Assembly (NCBI GenBank): GCA_032718475.1
Contig: JAUCBJ010006820.1
Location: forward strand, 1-64,000
DNA from: Nemertoderma westbladi
Taxonomy: Eukaryota > Xenacoelomorpha > Nemertodermatida > Nemertodermatidae
Direction: 5' to 3'
Length of the DNA stretch: 64,000 bases
This document shows, piece by piece, positions 35,699 to 46,661 of the stretch. The notes under the pieces were generated by a model. The model was not told where the DNA came from and made no database searches. It was given only the letters and a program-made list of their open reading frames with translations. Every line of letters begins with the position of its first letter. Within the stretch, counting starts at the first letter, position 1. Made by a program: the position numbers and the translations under genes.

Positions 35699-38600
35699 CT
35701 AACCATTCGGGAGTATTTACCAATTCCTTTGGAGTCGCTCCTCGGGAAGCGATATCTGCTGGATTAATCGTTCCGGGGCAATGTCTCCATTGGTCCATCG
35801 TCGTGCGACTAAGTATGATGGCTACTCTGTTGGTAACGAAGACGCTGAACTGACAGACTTCATTGGTTATATACTCTAACATGAGTAAAGCGTCGGTCCA
35901 ATAGACAGTTTTCTCTAATGGATAGTCAATCTGTTCTGTTACATTCCTGCCGATGGCTGTAGCGTATAGAGCCGCTTTTAACTCTGCTCGAGGAACTTTC
36001 AACTTGTTGTTGATTAATGCCTTAGAAGTAACCAAGGCGACTTTGATTCCATCCGGAGTTTCCACTCTTAGATAGGCTACTATACCTATTCCCATATCGC
36101 TGGCGTCTCCAAACACATGGAGTTGATAGGAATACGTAGGGAGAACATGACCAAAATATGAACGGGAAATTATAAAATCCTCGATAGCCGGCAGAGAATC
36201 TTCCCATTTCATCCACTTTTTTAATAATTCTCCCTTAAGTGGATCGTCCCATGAGTGGTTTTCAAGCCACATTTGTTGTACCAAACTACGAGCAATCAAT
36301 ATAACTGGGCTAATAAATCCCAATGGATCGAAATAAGTGCTCAGTATACTTAAGCAAATCCGTTTGGTTCGAACTGGATTATCTCGCTGTTTTAGCTGGA
36401 AAAACAGGATATCTCGCTCTGTGTCCCATTTCAAGCCGAGTGTCTTGGTTTCTGGCAGATCATCTTTGATCAAATCTAGATCTTTCGCCCCTCGATCTTC
36501 CGCAGGGATCGACTCCAGAAACTCACGGGAGTTGCTGGTGAATTTCGTTAATCGAAACCCACCTCTTTTTAAGCACTCTACTGTTCCTTTAGCGACCTCA
36601 ATGGCTTCCTCAACTGATGGAAGGGACTTCAGATTGTCGTCCATGTATATGTCCCGCTTGATGTTGTCGATCACTTCCTTAGAGAAGGCTTCTCGGTTGT
36701 CCTCGGCAGTGGTACGCACTACCGAACAGGCGTTGGAAGGGCTTGAGATTATCCCAAAGGCCTGGATGGTCATCCAGTACTCCACCGGTTTCTGGTTGAG
36801 GTCTCCTTCGGGCCACCACAGAAATCGTAGACTATCTCGATCCCTATCTAACACTTTAACTTGTAAGAACATGCCTTCTATATCGGAGGCGAAAGCAATC
36901 GAATATTGTCTCAATCTTAAAAGAATTCCCAACAAAGATTGAAGTAAGTTGGGTCCGGGTAACAATTCAGAGTTAAGGGATTGACCCATGTAAAGAGCGG
37001 AGCCATCAAACACTACTCTCACTTCATGTGGTTTACCGGGTTTAGGAACGTAATGGTGAGTTAAGTAGTACGTTCTTTCAGTCACAGATGTTTCTTTCGG
37101 TACTCTCTCCGCGTATCCCTTACTAATAAATTTCTCCAGCTGTGTTTGATACATTTCTTTAGCTGAAGAATTAGCCGTAAGGCGTCGATGGAGTTGCGCG
37201 ATTCTTTTTTCCGCCAAGGGTCTGTTATTGATGAACTTCGGTTCTCTCTTGCGGAAAGGTAGACCGACTTCATACCTACCTTGATCTTTGAGGAAACGTG
37301 TAGTTGTCTCTTGGATCTGCTTGGCCCTTTCCTCTTCCACCGACAAGGCTTTATCGTAGGAATTGGGCTCTACCGCCTCTTGCATAAAGAATCGTACGGC
37401 ATGTTCATCTCGAGTCTTGGCATTGCAACGCTCAATGACGTCATTTAACTCGTCGTTATAAGCTTCTCGTTCAGATGGATAGAGAAGTTGACATAAGTTC
37501 ACTTGGTTTTGCCAAGCCTCGTTTTCCTTAAGGAGATCGATGGTATTCTCCTCATCAAAAAGCTGGTGAACGTCGTCGTTATCTGAGGAGTATGGGGTTC
37601 CCTCAGTTAAATCGTCTCCCTCACTAGCATCATCTTCCCATTCACTCACCTGGCAGACGCGCTCTTGCGGTTGTCTTTCTCTGAGTGTTCTACGGGAAGG
37701 GCCAGTAAAGTACCAACCTACTCTAGTTCTTACCGCATAGGTCTGTAGTGGCTGCGGTTGAGCAGGCCGTTTCTCTAATGTCTCCAGCGCCTCATGCGCG
37801 TTTTGGCCGATGAGTATTTGCACTCCAGGATAATCAGTCTGGAATCGAGGTATGTTAAGATGTTGGATGCTCTCATCCTCGTCCCAATTATAAAGGTCTG
37901 CTTGAGTAGTAGCGAAGTTCTTTATAGCCACCATTTTCACTGACCTTATGCTATGTTCTCCTAGTTCGTCCTGGGGGGTGGACAACGCGCCTACATAATA
38001 ATCTGCTGTTATTGTAGATTTCCAAACTTGCATAATGCCTGACATGTTTAGCTTAGTTTGGAACTTGGGTTGTCCAGCAAATATGTCTTCGGCTAGCTCT
38101 TTGTCGATGAATGTTCCTGTACTACCGGAGTCAAGGAGGGCGTTCACTACATAACTCCTCTTAGGTCCGTGAACCCTTACTTGCACCACAGGAAACTCTC
38201 GGATCCCTACATTGGAAGATGGCTCTTTCCAAGATGGTTGTCGTTCAGAAGTAGTTAGAGTGAAGTCGCTGTCTGTATCCTTTTCATATGTGAGTGCTCG
38301 ATACACTGCGGTATTTATCATATAACAGGATTCATTTTCATCGGAGAACTCGTCCGTATAGAATCCTTCCATCTCAGATTGATCAGTGTCGTTCACATCA
38401 CTGAATTGGACATGTAGTTCGGAATCACTTACCTGATTCGGACTATTTCGCTCGAATTCAACGTGCAACAAGATATGATGTTTCGCACCACACTTTGCAC
38501 ACCTTATGTCCGAGTAACAGGTTCGCCGTTGGTGTCCTTGTCTGAGGCAATTATAACATAACCGCTTATCCCACATGACTTCACGTCTCTCAGTTAATGA

Positions 38601-41600
38601 TTTCTTTAGAAATTCATCATACATATTTAAGCGATGGGTCCCGTCACATAGCGCACATTTCGGTTTGATGTTACTCACCTTACTCTGAGTCACATTGTGT
38701 ACACTTGCTTTTTCTTCGGGCTTTCTCACCTGAATTCTCTTGGGAGACGTAGGAGGAGTTTTTCTTACCTGTTCTCTCCTGTCATTTGTTCGAGACTTGA
38801 ATTTACTTACCTGATCTTTAGGCATTTTATTCACGTAATAAGATCTATCAGTGTCCTTCCCGCTATCTTCTCCTTGAGAAGTCTGGCTTTCGCCGTCGTC
38901 TGTATAACACACTGGTGTTACCTTTCTCCTAGAGACGGGTTTTTCACTTACCTTGTTTTCCGGTGTCTTCTCTCTGGACAGTTTCAGGAGCTGTAATTTC
39001 ACTTCTCCATCTAGGAATGACATGAGATCAGACATGGTAGGGTCTCGTCGTTGTTGTTCCATCATATATAACACTTTCTTATCCCAGCGTGTACCTACTC
39101 CACCCTTCGGTAAAGTAGAAGCCACTGCTCTAATAACCATAGCATTCTGATACTCATGAGACTTACCTAGCCAATCTAATTGTCTACAGATCTCCTGAAT
39201 CTCATCGGAAAACTCTATAATTCCGCTGCTAATAAACTTTCGGGGCGCTACCAACTTTGCATACAAATACCCAGCTATGTTATTCCTATTACCATACCTG
39301 ATGTTTAGTGTATCCCAAACTTGTCTTAATCCGTCTGGATGTCCAATAAACTTTAACGCCATTAACTTGGGAGATCCTTCCAAGCACTCGATGAGGAATC
39401 TAAGTTTCTCTCCATTAGACAGTACAGAGTTCTGTATGTTATCTTTGTAATATTCATTAAAAGGTAACCATTTCATCTCATCTCCATTGAATTTGACTAT
39501 CTCTCCCACCTTCACCGCTTGCCGGGCTTCGGTTCTAGCCATTTGACGCGTAAAACTTTCTTGGGCCATCGTGTTATTTAATATCGAGTTATCGGTATAT
39601 AAATTTCTCGGATTATGATCAGTTCTATAGGGAATGTCATTATCAACAGGTCTATAATTACCCTTAATAGGGTTCACTATAGGAGTTTCGACTTCGCTAG
39701 CAGTATATATGCGTGTAGGCTCCACACCTTGCGCATGAGATACTTCAGACCTAACAGGTTGACACATTGTTACTGAGGGTGGTGGTATACCTCTTTGTGT
39801 ATTTACTAATTTATCGCGTTCTAGCGCGATACTTTGCTGCACTTCTTGCAACTCTAGCCTACTTTCCCTTATTGTGCCTTTGAATTGCTGAACCGTCTCC
39901 TGCATCTGCCCGAGCAGGAGATCCATCCCCCGCCGTCTCTCGTCCACCCATTCGACCGCCGAAGCGGGAGTCGCCAACGTTGTAGCGGGCGGACGAGGGA
40001 CAACGGGCGACAAATTAGGAATATTTCGCTCGGGGTCCAGGACCTGAACTGTCTCCTGGGCAGTTCTACTGGGCACAGGTAGCTTAGTGCTATGCAGAGG
40101 GAATTTAGAGGTAGCTTCAGGGAGCACAGGTGTGTCTATCACCGAAGGGGTGATTTCAAAAACAGGCCTAATTATTTCAGGCTCATCTACTATAGTAGGG
40201 AGTCTTTCTATTTTAATTATTTGGTCTGTGGGTTCTGTACTGCCTAAGTTGGTGTTATTTAGTTGCCTTCTAACAGCTGGAGGCAAATCAGGCAATTTCT
40301 GACGGTGGAATGTTCTTTTACGTCTGCTTAGACGAGATCTATTTCCTTTGCCTTCAGTATCGGTGGTATCGCCTTCTTCAGATGATGTATATCCCTGTCT
40401 TTTGGGAGTAGATCGATTCATCATCTGCATATTACTAGCTGTTAACTGTTTACTGAAGTCGTCTTGCTTCTCTTGAAGATTTTCCAACTCCAGTTGGGCG
40501 ATCTCTTCAGCCGCTCTCCGTTCTGCTTCCGCCACCGCTGCCGCTTTTGCCTCTGCCGCTGCCGCTTTTGCCTCTGCCGCTGCCGCTTTTGCCTCTGCCG
40601 CTGCCGCTTTTGCCTTTGCCTCTGCTTCTGCTGCTGCCGCTTTTGCCTTTGCCTCTGCTTCTGCTGCTGCCGCTTTTGCCTCTGCCGCTGCTTCTGCCAA
40701 GGTCGCTTTTCTTTCTGCCTCTGCCACTGCTGCTATCTTTCTGTCTTCTATACGTTTTTTCCTTACTTGTTCTTCTCGTTCTCTAGCGATGCGGAGTTGT
40801 TCATCGAATTTAGCTTGGTTCGCCGCTAACCTATCCACATCTATTGCATCCAACACACGCTGGGCTCCTTCACTATTAGGGCTAAGTCCATCTAGCCTTC
40901 TCCTCAACTCTTCATCTCCCAAAAAACGCTGATAGTCCGACAGATAGATGTCAATGGCATCCTTCTTATGCGGTTTCTCTGCCGTCGCTTCACTTTCCAC
41001 TTGGGAAAAAGTAGCGTCCGTTGATTCTCCATGGGTTGAGCGCTCCTCCAGCTGAGCTTTCCACTGAGCTGCTCCTTGAACCTGGCGACTCACCCGTTGA
41101 AACCAAGTCTTTACGGCAACTTGCAACGACGTGTCTTGTCTTCTTTTAGAAGCCTCCTCAAAGGCTGATAAGATTAGCCTAATTCGCAGAATTCTTTCTC
41201 TAACTTGATAAAGCAGTTGTCCCTGCTCTTGAGGTCCTTGAGGTTGTTTAAACAGTTGTTTTTCTACTCGCTCCATAGAGCTGAAGAATCCTTGTGCGTA
41301 TCCGGCTGCGGACCTCTTCCATACAGCTGGATCGATGGTTTCCTTGGCTACTCCCATCCGGTGTATGTCTTCCCAGGTAGCTTCTGATAAATCAAACGGG
41401 AGTCCGGGTCCGGGGAAGTTCCATTGCGACTCGACAATAGACTTCAGTTCTTCCCTCGTGTATCCCGCATAACTATCTCTAGTTGATCGCTGACTTCTCG
41501 CCCAATCGATCTGGTGTTCTTCCACCGCAATCAATAACCTAGTGAGTACGGCTGCAGGAAGGATGAGAAGGGGATCCGAATAAACCGCATCCATCATCTT

Positions 41601-41912
41601 TGCTCCGCGTTCGGGTGTCAGTTCTACAGTATCCTCACTACTGGAGCTGTTGGGCCATTGAGAAATAAGTTCTTGGCCCGCGGGTTGTTGCTGTTCTGCT
41701 GCTTCTTGGTCCCGCTTGACCTGAGCTCGAGTGCCTATGATAGACCTACGATGTTGGACCAGCCTAGGTTCTGTTATTACTACAGGAGGGATGACCTTCC
41801 TCACAGTGGGAGGTGAACCGAACTTACGACTAGACGGTTCTACGCCTCTATCTGAGTCGCAGATAGTTACATCTAATAAACTGTCTGACAGGTTCTGCTT
41901 AGTATCAGACAT
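35367..41912 (-). CDS. Element 1 Gag-Pol polyprotein (Gag, protease, RT, RNase H)
   Basis: 2181 codons starting at an ATG at 41,912. N-terminal ~350 residues are charged and unrecognised. An Ala/Lys/Glu coiled coil made of AEAKAAAAEA units spans residues ~370-490. A DUF1759 Gag-like domain follows at ~800-1000. Next is a zinc knuckle CYNCLRQGHQRRTC near 1116 with a following CAKCGAKHH module. The protease (DUF1758) has LLDSGSTGTFID with Asp at 1261. The RT carries VRVVFDGSA, SDIEGMFLQV and YMDD at 1756. RNase H has GDASDMG near 1936 and VYWTDA. The ORF ends shortly after RNase H, in the linker to integrase, where the frame is lost. Gag and Pol are fused without an intervening stop, unlike element 2. 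Many 5' splice-site-like words occur within the coding strand. Confidence 0.93.
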   Translation of the reverse strand: MSDTKQNLSDSLLDVTICDSDRGVEPSSRKFGSPPTVRKVIPPVVITEPRLVQHRRSIIGTRAQVKRDQEAAEQQQPAGQELISQWPNSSSSEDTVELTPERGAKMMDAVYSDPLLILPAAVLTRLLIAVEEHQIDWARSQRSTRDSYAGYTREELKSIVESQWNFPGPGLPFDLSEATWEDIHRMGVAKETIDPAVWKRSAAGYAQGFFSSMERVEKQLFKQPQGPQEQGQLLYQVRERILRIRLILSAFEEASKRRQDTSLQVAVKTWFQRVSRQVQGAAQWKAQLEERSTHGESTDATFSQVESEATAEKPHKKDAIDIYLSDYQRFLGDEELRRRLDGLSPNSEGAQRVLDAIDVDRLAANQAKFDEQLRIAREREEQVRKKRIEDRKIAAVAEAERKATLAEAAAEAKAAAAEAEAKAKAAAAEAEAKAKAAAAEAKAAAAEAKAAAAEAKAAAVAEAERRAAEEIAQLELENLQEKQDDFSKQLTASNMQMMNRSTPKRQGYTSSEEGDTTDTEGKGNRSRLSRRKRTFHRQKLPDLPPAVRRQLNNTNLGSTEPTDQIIKIERLPTIVDEPEIIRPVFEITPSVIDTPVLPEATSKFPLHSTKLPVPSRTAQETVQVLDPERNIPNLSPVVPRPPATTLATPASAVEWVDERRRGMDLLLGQMQETVQQFKGTIRESRLELQEVQQSIALERDKLVNTQRGIPPPSVTMCQPVRSEVSHAQGVEPTRIYTASEVETPIVNPIKGNYRPVDNDIPYRTDHNPRNLYTDNSILNNTMAQESFTRQMARTEARQAVKVGEIVKFNGDEMKWLPFNEYYKDNIQNSVLSNGEKLRFLIECLEGSPKLMALKFIGHPDGLRQVWDTLNIRYGNRNNIAGYLYAKLVAPRKFISSGIIEFSDEIQEICRQLDWLGKSHEYQNAMVIRAVASTLPKGGVGTRWDKKVLYMMEQQRRDPTMSDLMSFLDGEVKLQLLKLSREKTPENKVSEKPVSRRKVTPVCYTDDGESQTSQGEDSGKDTDRSYYVNKMPKDQVSKFKSRTNDRREQVRKTPPTSPKRIQVRKPEEKASVHNVTQSKVSNIKPKCALCDGTHRLNMYDEFLKKSLTERREVMWDKRLCYNCLRQGHQRRTCYSDIRCAKCGAKHHILLHVEFERNSPNQVSDSELHVQFSDVNDTDQSEMEGFYTDEFSDENESCYMINTAVYRALTYEKDTDSDFTLTTSERQPSWKEPSSNVGIREFPVVQVRVHGPKRSYVVNALLDSGSTGTFIDKELAEDIFAGQPKFQTKLNMSGIMQVWKSTITADYYVGALSTPQDELGEHSIRSVKMVAIKNFATTQADLYNWDEDESIQHLNIPRFQTDYPGVQILIGQNAHEALETLEKRPAQPQPLQTYAVRTRVGWYFTGPSRRTLRERQPQERVCQVSEWEDDASEGDDLTEGTPYSSDNDDVHQLFDEENTIDLLKENEAWQNQVNLCQLLYPSEREAYNDELNDVIERCNAKTRDEHAVRFFMQEAVEPNSYDKALSVEEERAKQIQETTTRFLKDQGRYEVGLPFRKREPKFINNRPLAEKRIAQLHRRLTANSSAKEMYQTQLEKFISKGYAERVPKETSVTERTYYLTHHYVPKPGKPHEVRVVFDGSALYMGQSLNSELLPGPNLLQSLLGILLRLRQYSIAFASDIEGMFLQVKVLDRDRDSLRFLWWPEGDLNQKPVEYWMTIQAFGIISSPSNACSVVRTTAEDNREAFSKEVIDNIKRDIYMDDNLKSLPSVEEAIEVAKGTVECLKRGGFRLTKFTSNSREFLESIPAEDRGAKDLDLIKDDLPETKTLGLKWDTERDILFFQLKQRDNPVRTKRICLSILSTYFDPLGFISPVILIARSLVQQMWLENHSWDDPLKGELLKKWMKWEDSLPAIEDFIISRSYFGHVLPTYSYQLHVFGDASDMGIGIVAYLRVETPDGIKVALVTSKALINNKLKVPRAELKAALYATAIGRNVTEQIDYPLEKTVYWTDALLMLEYITNEVCQFSVFVTNRVAIILSRTTMDQWRHCPGTINPADIASRGATPKELVNTPEWLGGPDFLYREEEEWPPHLTTAEIRQAKGAEKVKPKTRASKSKLFKPAVDLSVLFTSGEDALDQKPTATTKEVLEIRNPERGLEIWNTRYRARTLTPLAESDTSLQFLESAL
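40500..40800 (-). repeat. Ala-rich coding microrepeats in element 1 Gag
   Basis: Imperfect trinucleotide and hexanucleotide repeats encoding Ala, Glu and Lys in heptad-like AEAKAAAAEA units. They should form a long helix and may mediate Gag oligomerisation. The opposite strand shows chance ORFs rich in Leu, Pro and Cys. Confidence 0.8.
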
Positions 41913-44080
41913 GTTTATGTGTACAGTTGAATGTCTACTGCTGTATTACAGTCTGAGCAAGTCTAGTAACTCAGTATTAACTACTAGCCTAGTAATTAAT
42001 TACCTATACTGCTACTCAGTGTATCGTGATATATATAATATATTAGAATACCGGTATGCTTATAGTATATATAACTATATAAGTATTATTACAGACTGGG
42101 TTTATCACAGAATACCGGTATAATTTTAGCACAAATATATATAAATATATAATAGGCCTATCGGGAATACCGGTATACAGCTTACAGCTTGTAGTATATA
42201 TAATTCTGGACTAGAATTAATTACAAGTACCGGTATGATCTCAGCCTAAATTTATAGAAATAAAGATAATAGGCCTATCGTAAATACCGGTATATCAATT
42301 ATTTTAAATAATTGAATTTCTGAATTTTAGGGTTACTTGGTTACTTTACTTACTTTATTACCGTTATTTGAGCAGTAGTCCAACTGATATTGAGACCTAA
42401 TTGTTGTATGGCAGGCCTACTATTTATAAATCGTTTGAGTTGATTTATAATATATATATACCCGTTTAATGGGTTTTGTCAATGTTTGAAATAAATGTTA
42501 TTATTTCTGGGGAGCAATCACTACACAAAGCGGTGCGCTTTCAGTGAAGTGCTACTTATAGGACACTAAAACAAATAATTCTAATTTACCTAAGTTACTT
42601 AATACTACAAATTACGTACAATTCGGGTGAGATTACAATCTTTAAATAAACACAAAAATTTACAAAAACACAAAATACGAATTTTCAGGGTAATTTTACA
42701 AGAAGTCTGCAAACCAGCCTAACAAAGGGTTAGAAATCTGGTTATTACTACGGACAGGTTACTACGGTATTTGAAAATAATAAGTAGTAGTAAATACACT
42801 GCGCTGTCCAGATAGGAAAATACCACCGCCTGACGACCTATAGCCGTATCGCTATAGGTACTACGTTATGTATCACGGAGTGTTCCTACCTAGAAGTTAA
42901 TAGAGCTAATCGAACGTGCCTATCAACCACTTTACAACACAAATATAATGCCTACACTAATTACTTTCGGAAAGCACTGTACACTAAACCCTAAATTAGG
43001 TACAAGTACTTGTATAACAAATAATCAGTAGTTAAAAATACTTGAACAGCTAAAAGAACCACGGTATCTGCTGGAGTGACCGGTGCACAAAATCACCAGT
43101 CTTTACCTACGCCGAGCAGCCCGTATAGTACCGGGGTTAGTTTAACTATAACGGTATGTATAACAAACACAATTACTGTAGGAATAAACTTGGGGATATG
43201 AATGTTGCGAATAATCGCATAAACTCTGAATAATAAATATTACGCTACGCGTACAGACCATTCAAACAAAATGCAGACCAAATACTGACAGACTACTATC
43301 AAGCCTAAACAAACTACGGTATATGTAGACTCCGAAATGGTTAAGTAGTATGCGTTCTAACCCAGTAGTACGACTTATTCTTTAGATGGGGGTTTACCTT
43401 ACAGCTTTTGCTGCCCCTACTTCCTAACCGTTCTTTATCGGACAGATGCTTTACACACACCGAAATTTCCTCAAACCCAACAGCAGCCAGACAACTATCC
43501 AGCCTACAAATTATCTAAATAAATTATACGCTACCTGTACAGACTACACAAACAAAGTACAGACTAAACGATGGCAGACTACTCTCAAGCCTAAATAAAC
43601 TACAGGACATGCAGACTCCGAAATGATTAGGTAGTATGCGTTCTAACCCAGTAGTACGACTTATTCTTTAGTTGGGGGTTTACCTTACAGCTTTTGCTGC
43701 CCCTACTTCCTAACCGTTCTTTATCGGACAGATGATCTACACACACTGCAATCCGTTCAGACTTAACAACAATCAGACAACAGTCAAGCCTACAAATTAT
43801 CTGTACAATCTGAGCGGGCTTACACGCCTTCTGCTCAATACTGGCCTACAAATAAATAAAACTGACAGAAATAGGCCTAAGTAAAATCCCAATAAAAACC
43901 AGGCGTCCCCGATTAATTATTAAGACCTACCGGCTTATAATTATCAAAATCGAATAATACTGCTGTACCTGTACTGCTATATGTACCGGTCCGGGTGGTT
44001 AGGTAGTCAGGCCTACTTGGTACCGGTTGCCGGTACTTCTGCTTTATTGCCTACTGCAATACAGAAGCTATATCCGTTAT
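41913..44080 (-). other. Element 1 leader with repeats
   Basis: Untranslated region between the 5' LTR and gag. Two ~285-bp direct repeats occupy about 43,230-43,510 and 43,513-43,800, sharing GCGTTCTAACCCAGTAGTAC and CTTACAGCTTTTGCTGCCCC. Closer to gag, TACCGGTA recurs at ~57-60-bp spacing near 42,049, 42,109, 42,166, 42,223 and 42,283. No ORF of note. Such leader repeats could hold packaging or promoter functions; this is inference. Confidence 0.75.
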
Positions 44081-44453
44081 TGTTCGCGCTTTCAGACCTT
44101 TGGCAGTTTAACCCGCCAAATTAGGATGTCTTCTAGATAATAAATCACGTTTAGCCTCTGACAAGTATTTTATTCACTACACTAGTCGAAACCAATCGGT
44201 GCGCGATCATTCACCCGCTGGATATACCCGGGAGATTGGGTTCGACGGCTTAATCGTATTGCTATGTAAGCCTAATGTATTATTCGACTGACAGTATTAT
44301 ATAATCTCTGACAATATTATTCACCTTCGGGGAATATTAACAGTTCCTTTAGGACATGGCGCTCTATCTATAAAAACAGAGTTATGACTTAAACTACTCA
44401 CAACGATATGGCTTAGTTACAATTCACATATATGGCGCATTCTTTAGGAAATG
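44081..44453 (-). repeat. 5' LTR of element 1, distal part
   Basis: Matches 29,480-29,852 with one or two differences. It stops at GGAAATG, where element 2 begins. Confidence 0.93.
44449..44453 (+). repeat. Target-site duplication AAATG (left)
   Basis: AAATG directly precedes the 5' LTR of element 2 and is repeated at 62,927-62,931. The intact LTR of element 1 has a single AAATG at the same place. Five base pairs is typical of BEL/Pao integrases. Confidence 0.93.
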
Positions 44454-46661
44454 TGTTACGGTATATGGCGCTGTATCCACAGTATTAGTCCATTATGCTG
44501 TATCCACAGTATTAGTCCATTATGCAGTATGCAGTATTAGTCCATTATGCAGTATGCAGTATTAGTCCGTTATACTGTACGTAATATTAGTCCGTTGTGC
44601 AGTATAATTATTTAGATAAGGCGCAGTGTGGTGACATTTAGGTAAGGAAGTTAAAACGCCCATATATTTTGCATCCATTCATTTTGTATAGTATGTAGCC
44701 CTACCTACGTAATTTTGTATTAGGATATATGTAGATAGTTCCAGGGTAGCGAGTTTACTCGGACCCTGGATTTTGTGCTTGCTGATATTAGTTTGATAGG
44801 GCTAGCATATAGGGACGCTGTCCTGGCCATTCAGCAGCCAGAGACGTGATCCATTACCATATATGGTAATAATTTGAGGGCATAGGGCTACAATCCGGTC
44901 TCCTTATTGGATTAACTGCTTCCAGGTTGGTTTAATGCTAGCATAGACTGGAGAGCCAATGGGAGAGCGATTGAGTCACCTTATTGCATCACCCCATCCG
45001 GATCACCTATAAATTGGCGGTGTGCCGGTAGGGCCTTTGTTGTTCATATGTTCATGCTTTATCACATGACACACCCCTGTTACAATTTACTTGCTGAGCT
45101 GTCTCTAATTTTGTATTAGGATATCGTATTTTCTGCAATTTGCTAATTTGATTAATTTCTTGAAATGATTTGCTAGTTTGTGTTTGTGGTTGTTTGTGTT
45201 TCTCAATAATTCCTTCGATTACTGCTAATTACAATTGAACTATGATTTCTACTCTTTGATTAATGGTTCTATGTGATTCTTTTCTGCGCAATAATCCTAA
45301 GGGATTTCTGAGACTGTCAGACTTTGTGATTTGCATGCGCCGCTACGGTAGCTATTAGCATCATGGAGGGCTAAGGTGCCAGTGGGCGGTGGGCGCATCG
45401 GGGGGTTGAGCGACTAGGAGAGAGCGGAGGATTCAAAACGGGCAACGCTGGCCAGGGTCACCGTTGCGGGCGGGTATCTTGCACTGCGGCACGCAGACCG
45501 ATCGCCGGTACAGTATCTAGGGGGCTGATGATCCAGGTTTTGTCTCTATTTAGTATTAGGGGGGCAGGAATTGGGTTAGTTAGGAATCCTAGATGTACCC
45601 GGGAGAGGCCTGCGCGTATTACAACGTTGAGTATGGAGTACGAGTAGTGAATTGCACAATTGTAAACTGTGATTTCTAACGCTGATTGGTGTGTTATTGA
45701 AGTGTGCCTAAGATTACGAATGCTTAGATAGGCGCTCTTTTTCCTTTGATTGATTTCTATTTCTTAGTTACAATAATTAGTTATTGATTAGGTCAAAGTA
45801 ATACGGCAATTTAGGCTATTACTAGCGAAACCTGTTGCGTGATAGATTAGAATTACGTATTCTGGAATTCTTAGTAATTAGTACGCTGTTAAATATTTGT
45901 GACTGTAATTAATTAGTAAAAATTAAGAATTAGTACGCAGCATAGCGGAGAGTAGCTAAGGTAATAATTAGTGTACTGTAAACTATTCACGCTGAGCGGT
46001 TATTTGCATTAGCGGGCAATCAGCTAGAACGCACTATTCGGTACGCACGATACGCTAGTAATTTTGCTGCCCTAAAGCCAGCCGCGGGCAGTTTTAGACT
46101 CGGAGTGGTGTTATCCACGTAGAAACAGATACTGTACCATTTTGATATTTTAAATATTCTCGCATTCACACATTACGTTAGGGAACCTCCAGTATTCGCG
46201 ATTAGAAAGACGTAGGTAATAGCGTGCTTTAATAGTGATAAAATTAGGCGTAAGAATACTCTGAGTGCAAGGCCTCTCGCACTCGTCTTAAGTAAGCTTA
46301 GGGAGCCGACTCGGGTTTATTGTTTTGGTTATTCCCGCGTGGCTCATAGATTCGAACAGTTAGCTCTCTATCGAGCAATCGGTAGAGAAAGGAACAAGCG
46401 ATTTTGCAGGAGTTGTGTAAAATTAGTAAAATATATTAGTGGACGGCAGATTAGCGCCATCTAACGGTAAGTAGCGGTTTTGTATTTAGCAACCCTTACA
46501 ATTTAGTAATAGCACGCTCCTAATCCCCTTTACTTAACAGTAGAGCAGTTTTTGTGTCTTATTGGATAGGCGAGAGCTCATTAGGTTGGCAGAAGGATAT
46601 TAACGGGTATTGGTCTGTTCAACAGTTCTGCTGTTAGTATAGAGGTCGCGGTTGTTTATCA
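44454..46661 (+). repeat. 5' LTR of element 2 (2208 bp)
   Basis: Near-identical to 60,723-62,926. The 5' edge carries about five ~30-bp tandem copies around AGTATTAGTCCATTATGC (44,475-44,605), likely U3 regulatory repeats. GGTAAGT occurs at 46,467, a possible splice donor in the transcribed part. Confidence 0.95.
45008..45014 (+). promoter_or_regulatory. Putative TATA box of the element 2 LTR
   Basis: TATAAAT in the context CACCTATAAATTGGCGG. GCCAATGGG lies ~50 bp upstream (near 44,954), resembling a CCAAT box. The matching copy is in the 3' LTR at about 61,277. Transcription would start near 45,040. Confidence 0.55.

Noticed and set aside
36337-36942. 201-codon plus-strand ORF antisense to element 1 pol
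   Set aside because: Shadow of the RT coding strand, no protein family and no context.
44475-44605. Relationship between the LTR tandem repeats and minisatellite F (14,151-14,434), which share TATGCAGTATTA
   Set aside because: Similarity is limited to about 12 bases and the unit lengths differ.
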